Shown: positions 1-11,246 of the stretch, piece after piece | How positions within the stretch are numbered: the first letter of the stretch is position 1 | How the letters are laid out: every line of letters begins with the position of its first letter | DNA from: Pithys albifrons albifrons | Lineage: Eukaryota > Chordata > Aves > Passeriformes > Thamnophilidae | Direction of reading: 5' to 3' | DNA: 64,000 bases | Assembly (NCBI RefSeq): GCF_047495875.1 | Contig: NC_092465.1 | Coordinates: 3,202,347 to 3,266,346, forward strand | Notes under the pieces: model-generated | The model's database searches: none | Told to the model about the DNA's origin: nothing | The model's input: the letters and a program-made list of their open reading frames with translations, nothing else | Program-made: the position numbers and the translations under genes

Positions 1-1311
1 AAGCATCGAGCTTAGTGAAGTTACTTATAATTAGTCTTGCTAATTTTTATGAGTCTCGGGGATGGCTTTGCAAATGTTCTCAGCCTTCTGCTGCTCCTCT
101 TGCTCTGAGCATGGCTGCGAATCTCGCTACTTATTTAGATGTCAAAGTGGTAACTGAAATATCCTTAAATGTCAAGGCAGTTTCTGTTTAACACCCTTGA
201 AAATTAGGCCTTTGTTCACTGTGTCATGCTAAAATTGGGGGTGAAGGAGAGAAGAGGTGGAAGAAGTTGGTTTGCAGTTTTCAGTTACTTAACTCCTTTG
301 AATTCTATGGGTAAAAGTCACCACCCTGACTCTGTTGGGTAAATATGATAAAGAATGGACACAGATCTAGATCATCCTCTGTGATTTCTTAGCTCAAAGG
401 CTGGTTCTATTGTCTCACATAAAATTAACACCTGGAGAGCTTCAAACATGAAGGATTTATATCCCAAGGGGTTCAGATGTCTCAGACTCCTCGAGACAGA
501 GAACAGGAAGGAAAACATAATGAGCTGGAAAGTGAAAATATATCATCTCAAAGAAAAAGTTGGGAGCAAAGGACAGACTGAGCAATTCCAAATAGGGAAG
601 AGCAGGAACATGGGGATGACCTTGAATGAACCCTTGATAAAAAACTGTTAAACTTGTAAGCTGAAAATTTCTATGAAATAGAGATGGTGGAATTTTAGTT
701 CTCCTCAGAAACATGTAGACTTTTTCCTCTAGAAGAGAGATAGTGGGGTGAGTTGGCAAAACTGGTTAGGAGAAACCTGGAAGAGTAGACAGGACCTGGC
801 TCTGGAAATGCCCACACATGCCAGACCTCATCACAGGTGCCCAGTACATTTAAAATTGTTTTCCATTTACTTTGGTGTTTATGTATGTACTTAAAAGACT
901 GAGATCATATTACCAGATTAGAAAATGCTGGTCTTGGGGTCTTATTGAAGAGTTATGGAAATTAATGCAAGGAGCTTCCAGTCACCAAGCAGTCACGGGA
1001 AGGAATTCAGTAACCCTTGCACAGTTGGAAGTGTTGATTTAAGACAATATGGAAACAATTTAAATGCATTATTTGTCTTGTTTTCTAACTGAAAACCTGC
1101 ATTGTCAAGTTTATAGAGATTTGGGTTTTTCTTTTCTGAATCTAAGGGTTGGGATATTTTGGGGTAAATTAGTAACTGGATTGTGATCCAGACCAGGATA
1201 TCTGACATGACTTTGGTGTGCAAGACCTTCTGTAGCAGTGAGATACAATGGATATATTTATACATATATATTGTCAGTCCATACAATGAATGGAGTGGAG
1301 AAAACATTCCA
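1..1311. other. Unique non-coding DNA, nothing recognised
   Basis: AT-rich sequence without a recognisable repeat or gene. Open frames at 448-651 (+), 457-759 (-) and 993-1307 (-) lie on opposite strands or end arbitrarily, and their products resemble no family I know. I treat them as chance frames. Confidence 0.5.
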
Positions 1312-1362
1312 TGGAATCACTAAGGTTGGAAAGGACCCCTAAGATCATCAGGTCCATACCAA
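1312..1362 (-). mobile_element. CR1-X-like LINE 3' stub
   Basis: A 50-base remnant of the CR1 3' end. It reads ggttggaaaggacccc, then aagatcatcaggtcc and ataccaacc, which is the usual order of the CR1 3' end on the opposite strand. The rest of the element is missing or unrecognisable, so assignment to CR1-X rather than another subfamily is weak. Confidence 0.55.
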
Positions 1363-2935
1363 CCTAAGGCAGCTGCCTGCATTTGGTGTTATTTTTGAAC
1401 TGAATAAACACCATTGACTCTCTTTTTGGCCATGGGAGACATTTATGTGCCCAATGAACATGCAGAATTCATCCAGTGCCTTCAGCTGAATTTCCACTTG
1501 TGTGTCTCAATGCTGAGTATTTTTGGGTCTCTCCAGAAAAAACCTGGACCCTTGACAACAGGGAGAATTAACTTCCATGAGGCCAGGAGTGTGAGGACCT
1601 GCTGCAGGACAGGGACCAACTTCAGCACCTTGTTAGAACTTTCTTCTTTTAAATGAATTCTTTTTTGGCTTGCAAATGTCTTTGGAATGAAGGTAATTGA
1701 AGTTGTAGTGTTGAAATAACAACCACCAAATTCTCATTTTTTAGTGTAATTGATGGGAAAGGCTGAGAAGTAGAAAAGGAAAATATTGACTTTCATGCAT
1801 TTAAGTTTTATTTATGTGATGCTGGTCCAAAATCACCAAAATAACTCATGACACTTTATATTAGAAGTGTGTGTGTATATAACTTGGGTCATTTTAATAA
1901 AAGTAAGTTTCTTAGTCACCCAAAAATGAGCCCTCTCACAGCTTATGGAAAAGCTGCTGACACACTTTTGTCCTGACCCACTAATCTAAAACTTCAAAGG
2001 CCAGATAGGACTTCACATGAAACATAACTTAATGATCTTTATCTCTCAGCAAATTCTGGGAACTTCTCCTATCTGATGCTACTGGATTTGATAAATAGAG
2101 GGAGTGTTTCCTCTTCCCAGCCCTTGTCTTTTGGAATGCAAGTCTGAATAAGCACTGCTAATTTCACAGTCTCAGCAAAAAACCAGAGGAAAGGAAGGCA
2201 AATAGCAAGTTTGAATGAGAGAAACTGATACCATTTGATTTGGCAACATTTAGCTGAGACTTTATGAAAGTCTGGTTTACTTTCTAGGAATAATCACAAC
2301 TGCCTTTTAATTTTTTTTTCCAGGATATTGCTCGTACTTTCACTTTCATGACTTGCAAAATAAATATATTTATCATTATAGGGAAACGTGAATACAAGTT
2401 GGGTTATTTTCAAGCCTTTAATGGAATGGTTAAGAAATTATTAACTGCATTTAAAGGTTCTGATTCTTCCTGGGATTTGTGGTCATACGGAGGCTTTTAC
2501 TTTATTCTGAGATATAGAATTAATTTTTTTTTAATACAAGTAGTCTTTTAATAGCATTTTCCATAACTTTCCGTTCCTGAAAATATATATATTAGTTGGT
2601 AGATTATGGGAATGTATCATTTATAGGAACAGGCAAATATGACTATGCTGTTCTTGATCATTAGGAAACCAGAATTAGGTCTGAATTTCTGAATTACTTG
2701 CCTGTGCAAAAGTGTTTTTAAGAGAGGATCCAGCATTTGCAAAAAGTGTATATTGTATGTAATTGAAGCTGCTCTGATTAACCACAAAATTTGGGCTGAA
2801 CACCTCTCTGTCAAAGAGGAAAAATAAATACAGCATTGTTTGAGGATACTTTAAAATCAGCTTCAACACCCAGTAATAGTTCAGTGCAGGAAAGATAAAG
2901 GAATTATAACTATACCCTGGTCTTCTGAAAGGAAA
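1363..2935. other. Unique non-coding DNA, nothing recognised
   Basis: No repeat or gene recognised. There are short A/T runs near 2310-2325 and 2523-2535 and a brief TATATATAT at about 2585. The frame at 1414-1656 has no recognisable domain. Confidence 0.45.
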
Positions 2936-3104
2936 TCATGAAATCACAGAATAGTTTGGTTGGAAAAGACCTAAAAGTTCATCTCATTCCAAACCTCTGC
3001 CGTGGGCAGGGACACCTTTCACTATCCAGGTTGCTCCAGTCCTGTCCAACCTGGCCCTGGACACTCCCAGAGATGGGGCAGCCACAGCTTCTCTGTGCAA
3101 CCCG
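2936..3104 (-). mobile_element. CR1 LINE, 5'-truncated
   Basis: The 3' end lies at the left (atcacagaatagtttggttgg). It is followed in order by the CR1 landmarks gccgtgggcagggacacc, the bases for caggttgctcc, the bases for ccaacctggcc and ggggcagccacagcttctc. Homology stops after ctctgtgcaaccc, a normal 5' truncation. The frame at 2938-3210 is this repeat read on the plus strand and is not a gene. Confidence 0.9.
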
Positions 3105-3630
3105 AGTCCTGTTTGTAACTCGGAAACAACAACTGGAGTTTCTCAGGTTTGGGTTTGCCCTTTTTTTGTTTTTTTCTTTTCAATTGAGTGCAGTTTCCTC
3201 TTCACCTTAACTTAGAAAAAAACTATTACCAGGAGAAAAATGACCTTTGGGGAAAATCCATGTCCCATGGGATCATGGAAAAATTCACCTGGAGGCTTTT
3301 AGGCACCATAAAATTCAGTAATGTCTTCACTTTACAGGTCTACTGAAAGAAGCCTCTTCCCATCCACACCCTTCCAGGGCATCCATGGGGAGCCCTTCCC
3401 AGCTGTGTCCTACCTGGAAAAAGGCTTTTCCTCAAAAGCCTGTTCCTTAAGCATAGCCTGACCTTAGTTGGCTTCTGAGATCAGGGTCATGCCGTGGTAT
3501 GGCAGGAGCTGTTTTCCATGTTCCTCAGTATAGGGAATGATTTTGTCTGGGTTCAGGATTTGGTGGATGTGCTGTGTAATGAGATGAAGTGCCCATGGAA
3601 AGCTCTCTGGAAAATACAGTGTAGAATAGA
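3105..3630. other. Unique non-coding DNA between CR1 copies
   Basis: A T-rich run (about 3159-3182) follows the CR1. Beyond it is unassigned sequence with no gene signal. Confidence 0.4.
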
Positions 3631-3895
3631 ATCATAGAATATCCTGAATTGGAAGGAACAAACCCATGAGGATCATCGTTATCAGCCCATCAGTTCTTGG
3701 CCATGCACAGACAGCCCAAAAATCCCAGCCGGTCCCTGAGAGCATTTTCCAAACACTCCTGAAGCTCTGGCAGCCTTGGGGCTGTGCCCACTGCCCTGGG
3801 GAGCCTGGTCAGTGCCCACCACCCTCTGGGGGAAGGACCTTTCCCTGAGATCCAACTCAACCCTCCCCTGACACAGCTTCATGCCATTCAAAGCA
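3631..3895 (-). mobile_element. CR1-X-like LINE, 5'-truncated
   Basis: It begins tagaatcatagaatatcc and carries the gaggatcatcgttatc block, then the block with actcctgaagctctggcag, cactgccctggggagcctgg and cctgacacagcttcatgcc. This order fits the CR1-X type 3' region better than the more common CR1 type seen at 34911. The subfamily name is from memory and unconfirmed. Frames at 3666-3848 and 3682-3906 are repeat sequence. Confidence 0.8.
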
Positions 3896-5408
3896 AAGAA
3901 TAGCAATGCAGTTGGATGAACTCACACTATTTGTCTTTGTATTTACATACTTTCTGATTTTTAACTACAATTTGGATTTGCTCATTCCATTTGCTGCAGA
4001 AAAGCCAAGTTCATAACTGGACTGAAAATAAGCAAAAGTTTAAAAAAGAAAAAAAGACAAAACAAAACTGGGATTTCCAAAGTGAGCCCAGAAATCTGTT
4101 TCCCATCACTCAGCCAGGCAGGGCACTGTTGTGAGCTGTAAATGTGCTTTTTCCTCCGTGTGGGCAATGAATCAGCAAATGCTGCAGGAGTTCTGGGGGA
4201 AATGTCAGGTGTTATTTCAACACTTGGGCTTTCACAAGCACCAGGGTGGGTCCTCACAGAGGGCACCAACCTCAGAATGAGAGACCTGGTGGTGCTGTTA
4301 ATGCCCTTATCTCTCTCCCTCTTGAAATGGAGAAACTAATGCCTTGCAAAGATGTGGTGCCTACTTTGGTTAATTGATGCCTGACCACAAACTGCTTAAT
4401 AAATAAGTCCTGTCTGGAAAATATTATTCCCTGAAATCATGTCTGCATTACCCAAAAGTCAAATTAAGTAATTGAGAAAGCATCTGCTGTGTGGAAGGAT
4501 GTTTGTTTGTTTGTCCTGTGTTTTGTGGTGGGTTTTCTTGGTTTTTTTTTTTCTTGGTTTACCAGGACAATCACTGTAGCATCTGTCTGGGAGGAGGTTT
4601 ATTTGCAGAACCACAACTCCAATCTCGAGATGAGGGAGCATTACAAAGAAATGGCATGGCTTTCAAATGAAGGCTACAAATAGGTTTGCAACTTTCTTCT
4701 GCCTTTGGTGAATTACCCAAGTGAGGCCAAATCACATTCCTGAAGACAGTCCCCTGGCATCCTTCAATAAACAGATTTTGCCCTGTGTATCAAATGTTTA
4801 GCTCAGTGCTTTATGAAGTAAAGGTCATCTGAACAGAGATGTTGCAATCAAGGGCTGCCTGAAAGTGCCTCCACTGAGCGTGAATAGCAGCAATATTGCC
4901 TTGAAAACTCTGGGCTAATTGATTAAACTTCCAACAAACTAATTTTAATTAGCCATACCAGCTTAACTTTCTTCTTGCTTTTTATGATTCTAAAGGTTTA
5001 TTAATGGTGCATGTTCAGCCCCAGTTATTTATTGCAAAAATTATTAAGGTATGAGAGAGAAATGTGAATATTATACAAACTGTTTAAATGAATGTTTTCT
5101 GCTAAAATGCACCTGCTCTCAGCTGGGAGGTAAAAGAAGAAACACTTTTGTCATTGCTGTTGGACCTTAACATTCATGTATTTGCACCCTAAAATTGCTC
5201 CTAACTCTGATATGACTCTCAAAACTCTTAGGGAAGAGACACTGCACATACCAAAGGCACGTGGAGTGTCACTCTACCTCTTATTGGCTCTTTGTAGTAG
5301 TTCTTGAGGGTTATCAGCACGCCCAGGTGTTTATGCAGCACTTTTGTTTTAGGAGGGCTAAGCTGCCTGGTAACTAATTATCCACCCCACTGCTAATTGT
5401 CCCCAAAA
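3896..5408. other. Unique non-coding DNA with a possible conserved block
   Basis: It contains a G/T-rich stretch at about 4500-4562, and at 4840-5100 a distinctive AT-rich block with homeodomain-type TAATTA motifs, described in the findings. No coding exon is recognisable. The frame at 3982-4269 (-) has no known domain. Confidence 0.45.
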
Positions 5409-5526
5409 AGAATAGTTTGGGTTGGAAGGGACCTTTAAAGCTCATCTAGTCCAACCTGCTGCCATGGGCAGGAAGATTTTCCACTAGACCAAGTCACTCA
5501 AAACCCTGTCCAGCCTGACCTTGACC
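5409..5526 (-). mobile_element. CR1 LINE 3' fragment
   Basis: It begins agaatagtttgggttggaag, then ctcatctagtccaacctgc and gccatgggcagg, and ends near ccagcctgaccttga. The usual 'gggacacc' after the gggcagg motif is altered. About 120 bases remain. Confidence 0.9.
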
Positions 5527-6036
5527 TACTTGACATAATTTCTGATCTTGTAGAGCAAAAGTTCTGGTGATTTGGATCTTATTTCAAATCTGTAATCATG
5601 AAATTAAGTGAAGACAGACCTTCTACCTTGGTGTGTACATACAAGTGGATTTTAGCTATAAAATATTCATGCAATGGTTGTAAATTTTGTGGTTTTCTTC
5701 ATTTTAACCCATCTTTTGATGGTGGTATTAATGTTTGGGATTCATGTGGAAATAGTATTTAAGCTTAGAATAAGATCTCTAGAGAAAGAGAGTGGTGTGA
5801 AGATACCACTACTGGTCTGCAGTTTTGGTTTAAGTGCAGTGTGGTTCTCTCACAGTGTCTAAAGTCGAGTTCTTCTGGTGCACAGTCTGCAAAAACAGGT
5901 CCTGCCACTGAGACTGGAAAAACCATTCTAGTTCTCTGCCTTGTTTTTTGGAGGATAGTGTGTCATGTCTGGAACATACCTTGTGTTCTGGAACAACATG
6001 TGTTCTAGGGTATGATGTTCCTCCTGATGCTGCACA
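5527..6036. other. Unique non-coding DNA, nothing recognised
   Basis: No repeat or coding signal recognised. The small frames at 5674-5862 and 5830-6057 overlap on opposite strands and match no family I know. Confidence 0.4.
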
Positions 6037-6092
6037 TCCAGATGGTTTGGGTTGCAAGGAGACTTAAAGATCACGTTGTTCCAACCACATCA
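6037..6092 (-). mobile_element. CR1 LINE 3' stub
   Basis: A short remnant reading gatggtttgggttgcaagg, then gacttaaagatcacg and gttccaacca. These are the outermost CR1 3' bases. It is too short for a subfamily call. Confidence 0.7.
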
Positions 6093-6744
6093 TGAGCACA
6101 TCATTCTCTTCTGGGTGTGTTTCCTCCCATGCTGGATTGGAGAAGTTGCACTTTGTGTCTTCAATTCTGAAATGTTTTGATCTACTGACAAAACACGTGA
6201 CAGCAGCAGCACCTTGGTAGGTTTTTGGTGACATGCCATGTTTTTTAAACACTGTATCACCAGAGAAATGGGTGTATTTCAAAGGGTGAGAGGAACCTGG
6301 CAGGAGCTGTTGCTTTATGCAGAGCTAAGACATGACAGATGTGCTGCTCCTGCAGGAAGACAGTGGGTCTGGTGCTGGCTGAAGTCCTGGGATGTCAAGC
6401 ACCAGTCTTGAGCCCTCTGAGCTCAGGGGCACCAGAGCTTTGTGGAGGGACAGGGTGCCTGTGACCTGCTGGTTGCCCAGATCTTCATTCTGTGCACAGT
6501 GGGCTTCCTCTGAAGTTTTCAGATCTGGAAACAGCTGTTCCACAAGAGGAAAAGAATGGGAGTAGCTCTTGAGCAGAGCTGAGCATCCCCTGTTGCACTG
6601 AAGCCCCTTCCTGGGGCTATGGTCATTGTCAGCTACCCACCCCTTCTACATGAGACAGTGCTGCTGCTGAGGTTAAACCCATCATCTCTCTGCTTTGGCC
6701 TTAGGATGCAAGGAATAGGTAAGAAAAGTGTTACATTGCCCCTG
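6093..6744. other. Unique non-coding DNA, nothing recognised
   Basis: No repeat recognised. Minus-strand frames at 6064-6282 and 6325-6543 have no identifiable domain or splice context. Confidence 0.4.
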
Positions 6745-6870
6745 AGATTGGCCCAGTTGCCTGGAGTGTGGTGCTAAAAGCACCAAGGTCATGAGTTCAA
6801 TCCCTATTGGCTTAAGAGTTGGGCTCACTGATCCTTATGGGTTCCTTCCAACTCAGAATATCCTGTGATC
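6745..6870 (+). mobile_element. tRNA-Ile-derived SINE with CR1-X-like tail (TguSINE1-like)
   Basis: The head resembles tRNA-Ile(AAU). Around 6749-6760 ttggcccagttgcc stands for the A-box region (ttagctcagttgg). The bases gtggtgctaaaagcacc at 6769-6785 match the anticodon stem-loop, and aaggtcatgagttcaatccc at 6785-6804 holds the B box. Then comes a CR1-X-like tail: gggctcactgatcc, gttccttccaactcag and atcctgtgat. A tRNA head joined to a LINE-type tail is the structure of a SINE mobilised in trans by a LINE. TguSINE1 of passerines has exactly this build. Box sequences carry several changes, so this copy is probably inactive. It is not a functional tRNA: the acceptor stem cannot be formed. Confidence 0.8.
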
Positions 6871-6975
6871 TCCTCAAGTGCTCCAGATGTGTGCAGTAAG
6901 GATAACAATGATATCACACTCAAAGTGGTGCCACAACACGAGCTCTTCCAAGTGCCCATGTATGGCTTGTGTTTT

Positions 6976-7132
6976 GGGCATCAGAATGGGCTGCCCAGGA
7001 AAGTGGTGGAGTCACCGTCCCTGGAGGTATTTAAGAAGAGGATGTGGCATTTAGTCTAGTAGGCAGGATGGTGTTAAGTCAAAAGTTGAAATCAATGATC
7101 TCAGAGGTCTTTTCCAACCCAGTTGACCCTGT
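6976..7132 (+). mobile_element. CR1 LINE, 5'-truncated
   Basis: It reads gaatgggctgcccagg, gtggtggagtcaccgtccct, ggaggtatttaagaagagg, and then the 3' end caatgatctcagaggtc and ttttccaacccagttgaccc. The landmark order places the 3' end at the right. It lies about 105 bases downstream of the SINE, on the same strand. Confidence 0.85.
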
Positions 7133-9024
7133 GTTTGTTTTGCTCCAGCCCATCTGGTTGGGAGGAAGACGAGCTAACGAATAATTAATTTAATAGGAAT
7201 TTGGCATCAACATTTGTTGGTAGGCACAGCCCTGCTGCCAAGTACCTGTGCAGGATTTCAGGGCTCTGCCGTGGGGGCAGCTCACTGTGCATCCACCTGA
7301 GATCACCTGTCCAGTGCTTCAGAGGGACCATTGGTCTGCACAGCCATGAACTGGTGCCAGTGAGTTGTCACCAACTTCTAGCTCAGGTTACCCACAAGTA
7401 CATGCTGTAGACTGTCCAAACCCTCTAAGGAATCTTTATTACCAGCAGTAGAAAAAGAAGCCTGGTCTGGGACTGTCATTTAATCTGAATTTCAAGGTAT
7501 TGAAATAAAAAGGAGAGTTGAGGAGGGAGGGGAGGCCTCCAGCACCTTGTTAGCTCTGTGGTGGGCACTGGGAGATGATGTTCAAAACCAGTTTCACAAC
7601 ACGACACAGGGACAAAGTAACTTCCATGTCTCTTTTGATTTCAAACCTGTTCCCTAATCCTGCAGTTCAGTAACAGCCAGTTTGTTTCATGAGGTCTGGG
7701 CTGAGAAAATGCTTTGATTAACTGGAACAGGCCTGTTTATTTAGGTGTTGACAATTTTGGGCAAAGGCCGCAACTATCTTTAAATCAGACACTGTGAGAG
7801 GTGTTGATTGCACGACGTGGACTTGGAGCTTTAATTTGTGAATGTTAAATTTATTACAGTACCCTCTGATCTGGGGTCTCACTTGCCAAATAGGCTAATC
7901 CACTAACTCACTTCGCTTCTGCTGCTCTCAGAACAAAACCAACTTGCAAACGTTTTCCATTTGCAATTGTAATCAAGGGACAAGCAGTGATACAAGAAAT
8001 GAAGCAATGTGGGTGAAGTAGAACAAAATCATTTAGTGGGCTACTGGAGGAACAATTTAAAATGTTCAAACATGCCAAAAGGAAGGAGGGGGAAGACCAG
8101 AATTCCACTTTCATGAACAATGTTTTAGAAAATGAGTGAAAAAGTGCTGGCTGGAAATCTAAGGTGAGGGTTTTCTATTTAAGGATTTAATGCATTTGAA
8201 AACTTGGCAAGCAAGTTTCAGTATTGGAAGCATGAACTGATACTGTACACGTGGTTAATGTGGCTCAGGAGTCCAAGGAGATATCTAGTTTGGGTGGTAC
8301 AGGGGATGCTTGTGAGTTAAAACAGTGTCAATGGGGTTAAAGAGAACCAATGAGAGATCAATAAACGTTCTTGGGAAGAAGCACTGAGGTGGTGAAGAGA
8401 TTTTATCACCTGATGGCTGGGGTAGAAAAGAGTGTGATGGTGAGGAAGGGGCTTTTACAGACTAGTGGAATTTGGAGTCTCTCTTCATCTGCACATTATT
8501 TTAATTTTTTTTAATAAAGTACACAAAATGTTCCCAAACTAGCTTCTTTCTCTGTCCTCTTCTTAGTTCTTTTATTGCCTCCCAAATGTCATAGGAAACC
8601 CTCTAGCTCTCTTCTCCAGGCTCAATTAGTGCTTTCAGTTCCTATTAGGTTTCCATATCCATGTGACCCTCCCTGCAGGGCCCTCCACAGCCCTCTTGGC
8701 CACTGCCTTCCCACCAGCAGGACTCTGCTCCCTCCAGGTCCCTCTCAGGCAAGCAGCCTGAAGGGGTGGATGAAGTATCCTCTTGCTCTTAATCATTGTT
8801 GATTAAAGTCAATTAAAAACTGCTTTTATGTTTGGTTTAGAAACATGGGACTGCTACTTTGGGTGGGCCATGGATGCTGCAGGTTGCTGTCCCACCAGAG
8901 CTGCTTTGTGGCAAAGGGGGCATGGAAAGGAGTAGAGAAGTATTCACAGATCTTTCCTCATTAATATTAGGCTTTTTTCCACTCCTAGAGTTTTTTCTTG
9001 CTAAATATTTTCTCCTAGCTGTGG
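7133..9024. other. Unique non-coding DNA with a possible conserved block
   Basis: No gene recognised. The part at about 7680-7880 is AT-rich with several retained CpGs (aaaggccgcaac, cacgacgtgg) and may be conserved. A homopurine stretch lies near 7508-7530. The frame at 8575-8802 has no start context or domain. Confidence 0.4.
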
Positions 9025-9159
9025 TTTGGGTTTTTTAAGGGAGGGGTTTTTTGTAGTTGTTTTTTTATTGGTTTGGGTCTTAGGGGTTTTTTTTGTTGTT
9101 TGTTTTTTTGTGGTTTTTTGTTTTGTTTTGTTGGTTTTTTGTTGTTTTGTTTTGTTTTT
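9025..9159. repeat. G/T-rich low-complexity tract
   Basis: About 135 bases made almost entirely of T and G, with repeated ttttgttttg units. The opposite-strand frame (9001-9264) is therefore a run of lysine, threonine and glutamine codons and is not a protein gene. It abuts a CR1 fragment that lacks its 3' end. Confidence 0.85.
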
Positions 9160-9216
9160 TCTGGCTTTGGAAACTTCTAGGGATGGGGCAGCAGCCACAG
9201 CTTCTCTGGGCAACAA
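9160..9216 (-). mobile_element. Internal CR1 fragment lacking its 3' end
   Basis: It reads ctggctttggaaacttctag, ggatggggcagcagccacag, then cttctctgggcaac. This matches the internal CR1 block seen complete at 35030-35085. The final 110 or so CR1 bases that should stand to its left are absent, and the G/T tract takes their place. One extra 'gca' in the gcagcagcc motif is a small local duplication. Confidence 0.75.
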
Positions 9217-9380
9217 ATAAACAAAACTTACAATAATCTTGAGAGCAACCCAAGTAGTCATCATTCCTAAATGAGTTTCTGCAGCTCTTAATTAGTCCAG
9301 AAAAGACAAAAGTAATTTCATGATTACAGAATTGAAATAAGGGCTGTTTGCTTTACAAGATACGAAAAGATCCCAAGAAT

Positions 9381-9513
9381 GTCATGGTCAGGCTGGACAG
9401 GGCTTGGAGCAACCTGGGCTAGTGGAAGGTGTCCCTGCCCATGGCCAGCAGTGGAACCAGGTGAACTTTGAGGTCTCTTCTAACCCATTCTTTGATACCA
9501 TGACTCTTGAATC
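9381..9513 (+). mobile_element. CR1 LINE 3' fragment
   Basis: The order is ggctggacagggcttggagc, aacctgggctagtggaagg, tgtccctgcccatggcc, and the 3' end gaggtctcttctaaccc and attctttgataccatgact. 5'-truncated just upstream of the 'caaggccaggttggacag' motif. Confidence 0.9.
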
Positions 9514-10738
9514 ATAAAGTGGAAGCAGACAGGAGTGGAAAAAACAAAACAAAACAGGTGTATTACCAGATTCTCTTTTTATCCTCCATGAATCTTATCC
9601 AGGTCCCAGTCCAGGGATTTTAGCCCAAATTCTGGTAATAAGTACATTGTTACTTGAAACAACTAGATGAACATTTAACTGCTCAGGAGCTCTGATTTGT
9701 GTAGTGCTCTAAAGGTATAAACCCCCTTTTAATGATGAGTTGCAGTTAATGGCCCTGAGCTGAGCTTTGAGCCATCACCCCCTCCCAGATGGTCCTTCAT
9801 CTCCAGATCCTCTGTATATTGCTCATTATTGCTTAAAGATAAAATTTTTGTAGCTTTTTTTTTTTAAATACTGTGCTCTGTTTTCTTTAGGGCACTTGTT
9901 ATTCTGCTCTCAAGAAGGTGTTTAATGTGGCAAAAAAATGTGCTTTATTGCACCCCTGTAGCCTCTCTGACTATGGAGCTGGAGCTGAGGTTTACAAAGC
10001 AGGGATAGTTTTTTAAAAAAAACATGTATACATAATATTGCATCCATAATAGATGGGAATGGTTCCAAAACAATCTATTGCATAATTACCTAATTAATAC
10101 AATCTGTAATAATTAAAAATCCTTTGGAGAATTTGTAAAAACATTTCACTACGCGCGTGCCACAGATAATTTTTAGACTCAGTGTCTCAGCTGTTTGCTT
10201 TTTGTTTTTATTTTTTTTTCTTTTTAATTTGGTCTTTCAAATTGCCAACAGCCTTATTGCTGCTTTGTGGCCCAGGCACTTAACAAATTTCATTTCTCAA
10301 ATGGAAGGGACCGAATTTTCTCCCCAGAAGTGCAGTTCACAGGCAAGGGCAACGTTCAGCACTAACTTTTCTTTTGTACAGGCAAACACAAAAGGCAGGT
10401 TTAAATAAGTATATTTCAAGAGGGTTTTTTTTCAACTGTTGGGAAGAGTTAATAAAGCAAAATAAAAATTTCAAAGCAACAAAAATTGCTTTGGGCTCGA
10501 CTTTTAAATCAAGATAGAAAAATTGATTTTGCAGATGCATTATAACCCTACTCATCTCAAAATGGTCCCACAGTGCAATTGTATCAGTGGTGCTTATTTA
10601 TATTTATATCTATATCTCGCAGATATTCTGGAGCATTATATAAACCTCTGCTTCTGTAAGTACCAGCTACGTGCCCTGTGGTGATGCCTCTTTGTATGTT
10701 GGAGTTGTACAGGCAAGACACGAGGAATTGCTTTTAGT
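9514..10738. other. AT-rich non-coding DNA, possibly conserved in part
   Basis: Repeat-free. The section at about 10010-10140 holds dense TAATTA/ATAATT motifs (for example cctaattaatac), and 10300-10560 is similarly AT-rich. The frames at 10157-10408 and 10337-10555 overlap on opposite strands and look like chance. Confidence 0.4.
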
Positions 10739-10873
10739 TTCCCTGGAAGTGTCCAAGGCCAGGTTGGATGGGGCTTGGAGCAACCTGGGCTGGTGGAAGG
10801 TGTCCCTGCCCATGGGACAAGATGAGCTTTAAGGTCCCTCCCAACCCAACCCATTCTGTGACTCTGTGTCTCT
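10739..10873 (+). mobile_element. CR1 LINE 3' fragment
   Basis: It begins ccctggaagtgtccaaggcc, continues aggttggatggggcttgg and ggtggaaggtgtccctgcc, and ends aaggtccctcccaaccc followed by attctgtgactctgtg. The segment between the 'gcccatgg' motif and the 'gatgagctttaaggtc' motif is shortened. Confidence 0.9.
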
Positions 10874-11004
10874 GTCCAGCAGAACAGGCCTGCAGTCAAG
10901 CACAGGGTCGATATTTGCCCCTCAGATGCACCATTTCAGGTCACTTCTCCTTTCTCTACTTCTAAGATAACATGGGAAAACTTTTTATTTCCCCTTCCAT
11001 TTCC

Positions 11005-11026
11005 TTTTTTTTTTTTTTTTTTTTTT
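11005..11026. repeat. Poly-T homopolymer (T22)
   Basis: An uninterrupted run of 22 T between two CR1 copies. On the minus strand it would be an A22 tail. However, the sequence to its right (about 11027-11180, the upstream side for a minus-strand retrocopy) resembles no transcript I know, so I call only the homopolymer. Confidence 0.9.
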
Positions 11027-11246
11027 AAGGGAACCCAAACAGGCATCACAAGTAAAGGGGAATGATGAAATCTGCACTGCCCTGGACAACCCCACTGATT
11101 GTAGCTGATGCCAGGGCTAAAAGCAGAAGGTTTTTCCTCATTTTTCCTTCTTCGTGATGCTGAAAGTAAAATGGGGTTCATTAGTTAAATGTAGTTGAAA
11201 AACCTCTGTCTATCAACACCTTAATATCAGGTAATTCTTGACTTTG

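Noticed and set aside
6745..6870. A functional tRNA-Ile gene
   Set aside because: The anticodon arm and B box are recognisable, but the acceptor stem and A box are degraded and a CR1-type tail follows directly, as in a SINE.
9001..9264. Lysine/threonine-rich 87-codon minus frame
   Set aside because: It arises from a G/T-rich low-complexity tract.
11005..11180. A processed pseudogene with an A22 tail on the minus strand
   Set aside because: The sequence next to the poly-T resembles no transcript I know, and a homopolymer alone is not evidence of retroposition.
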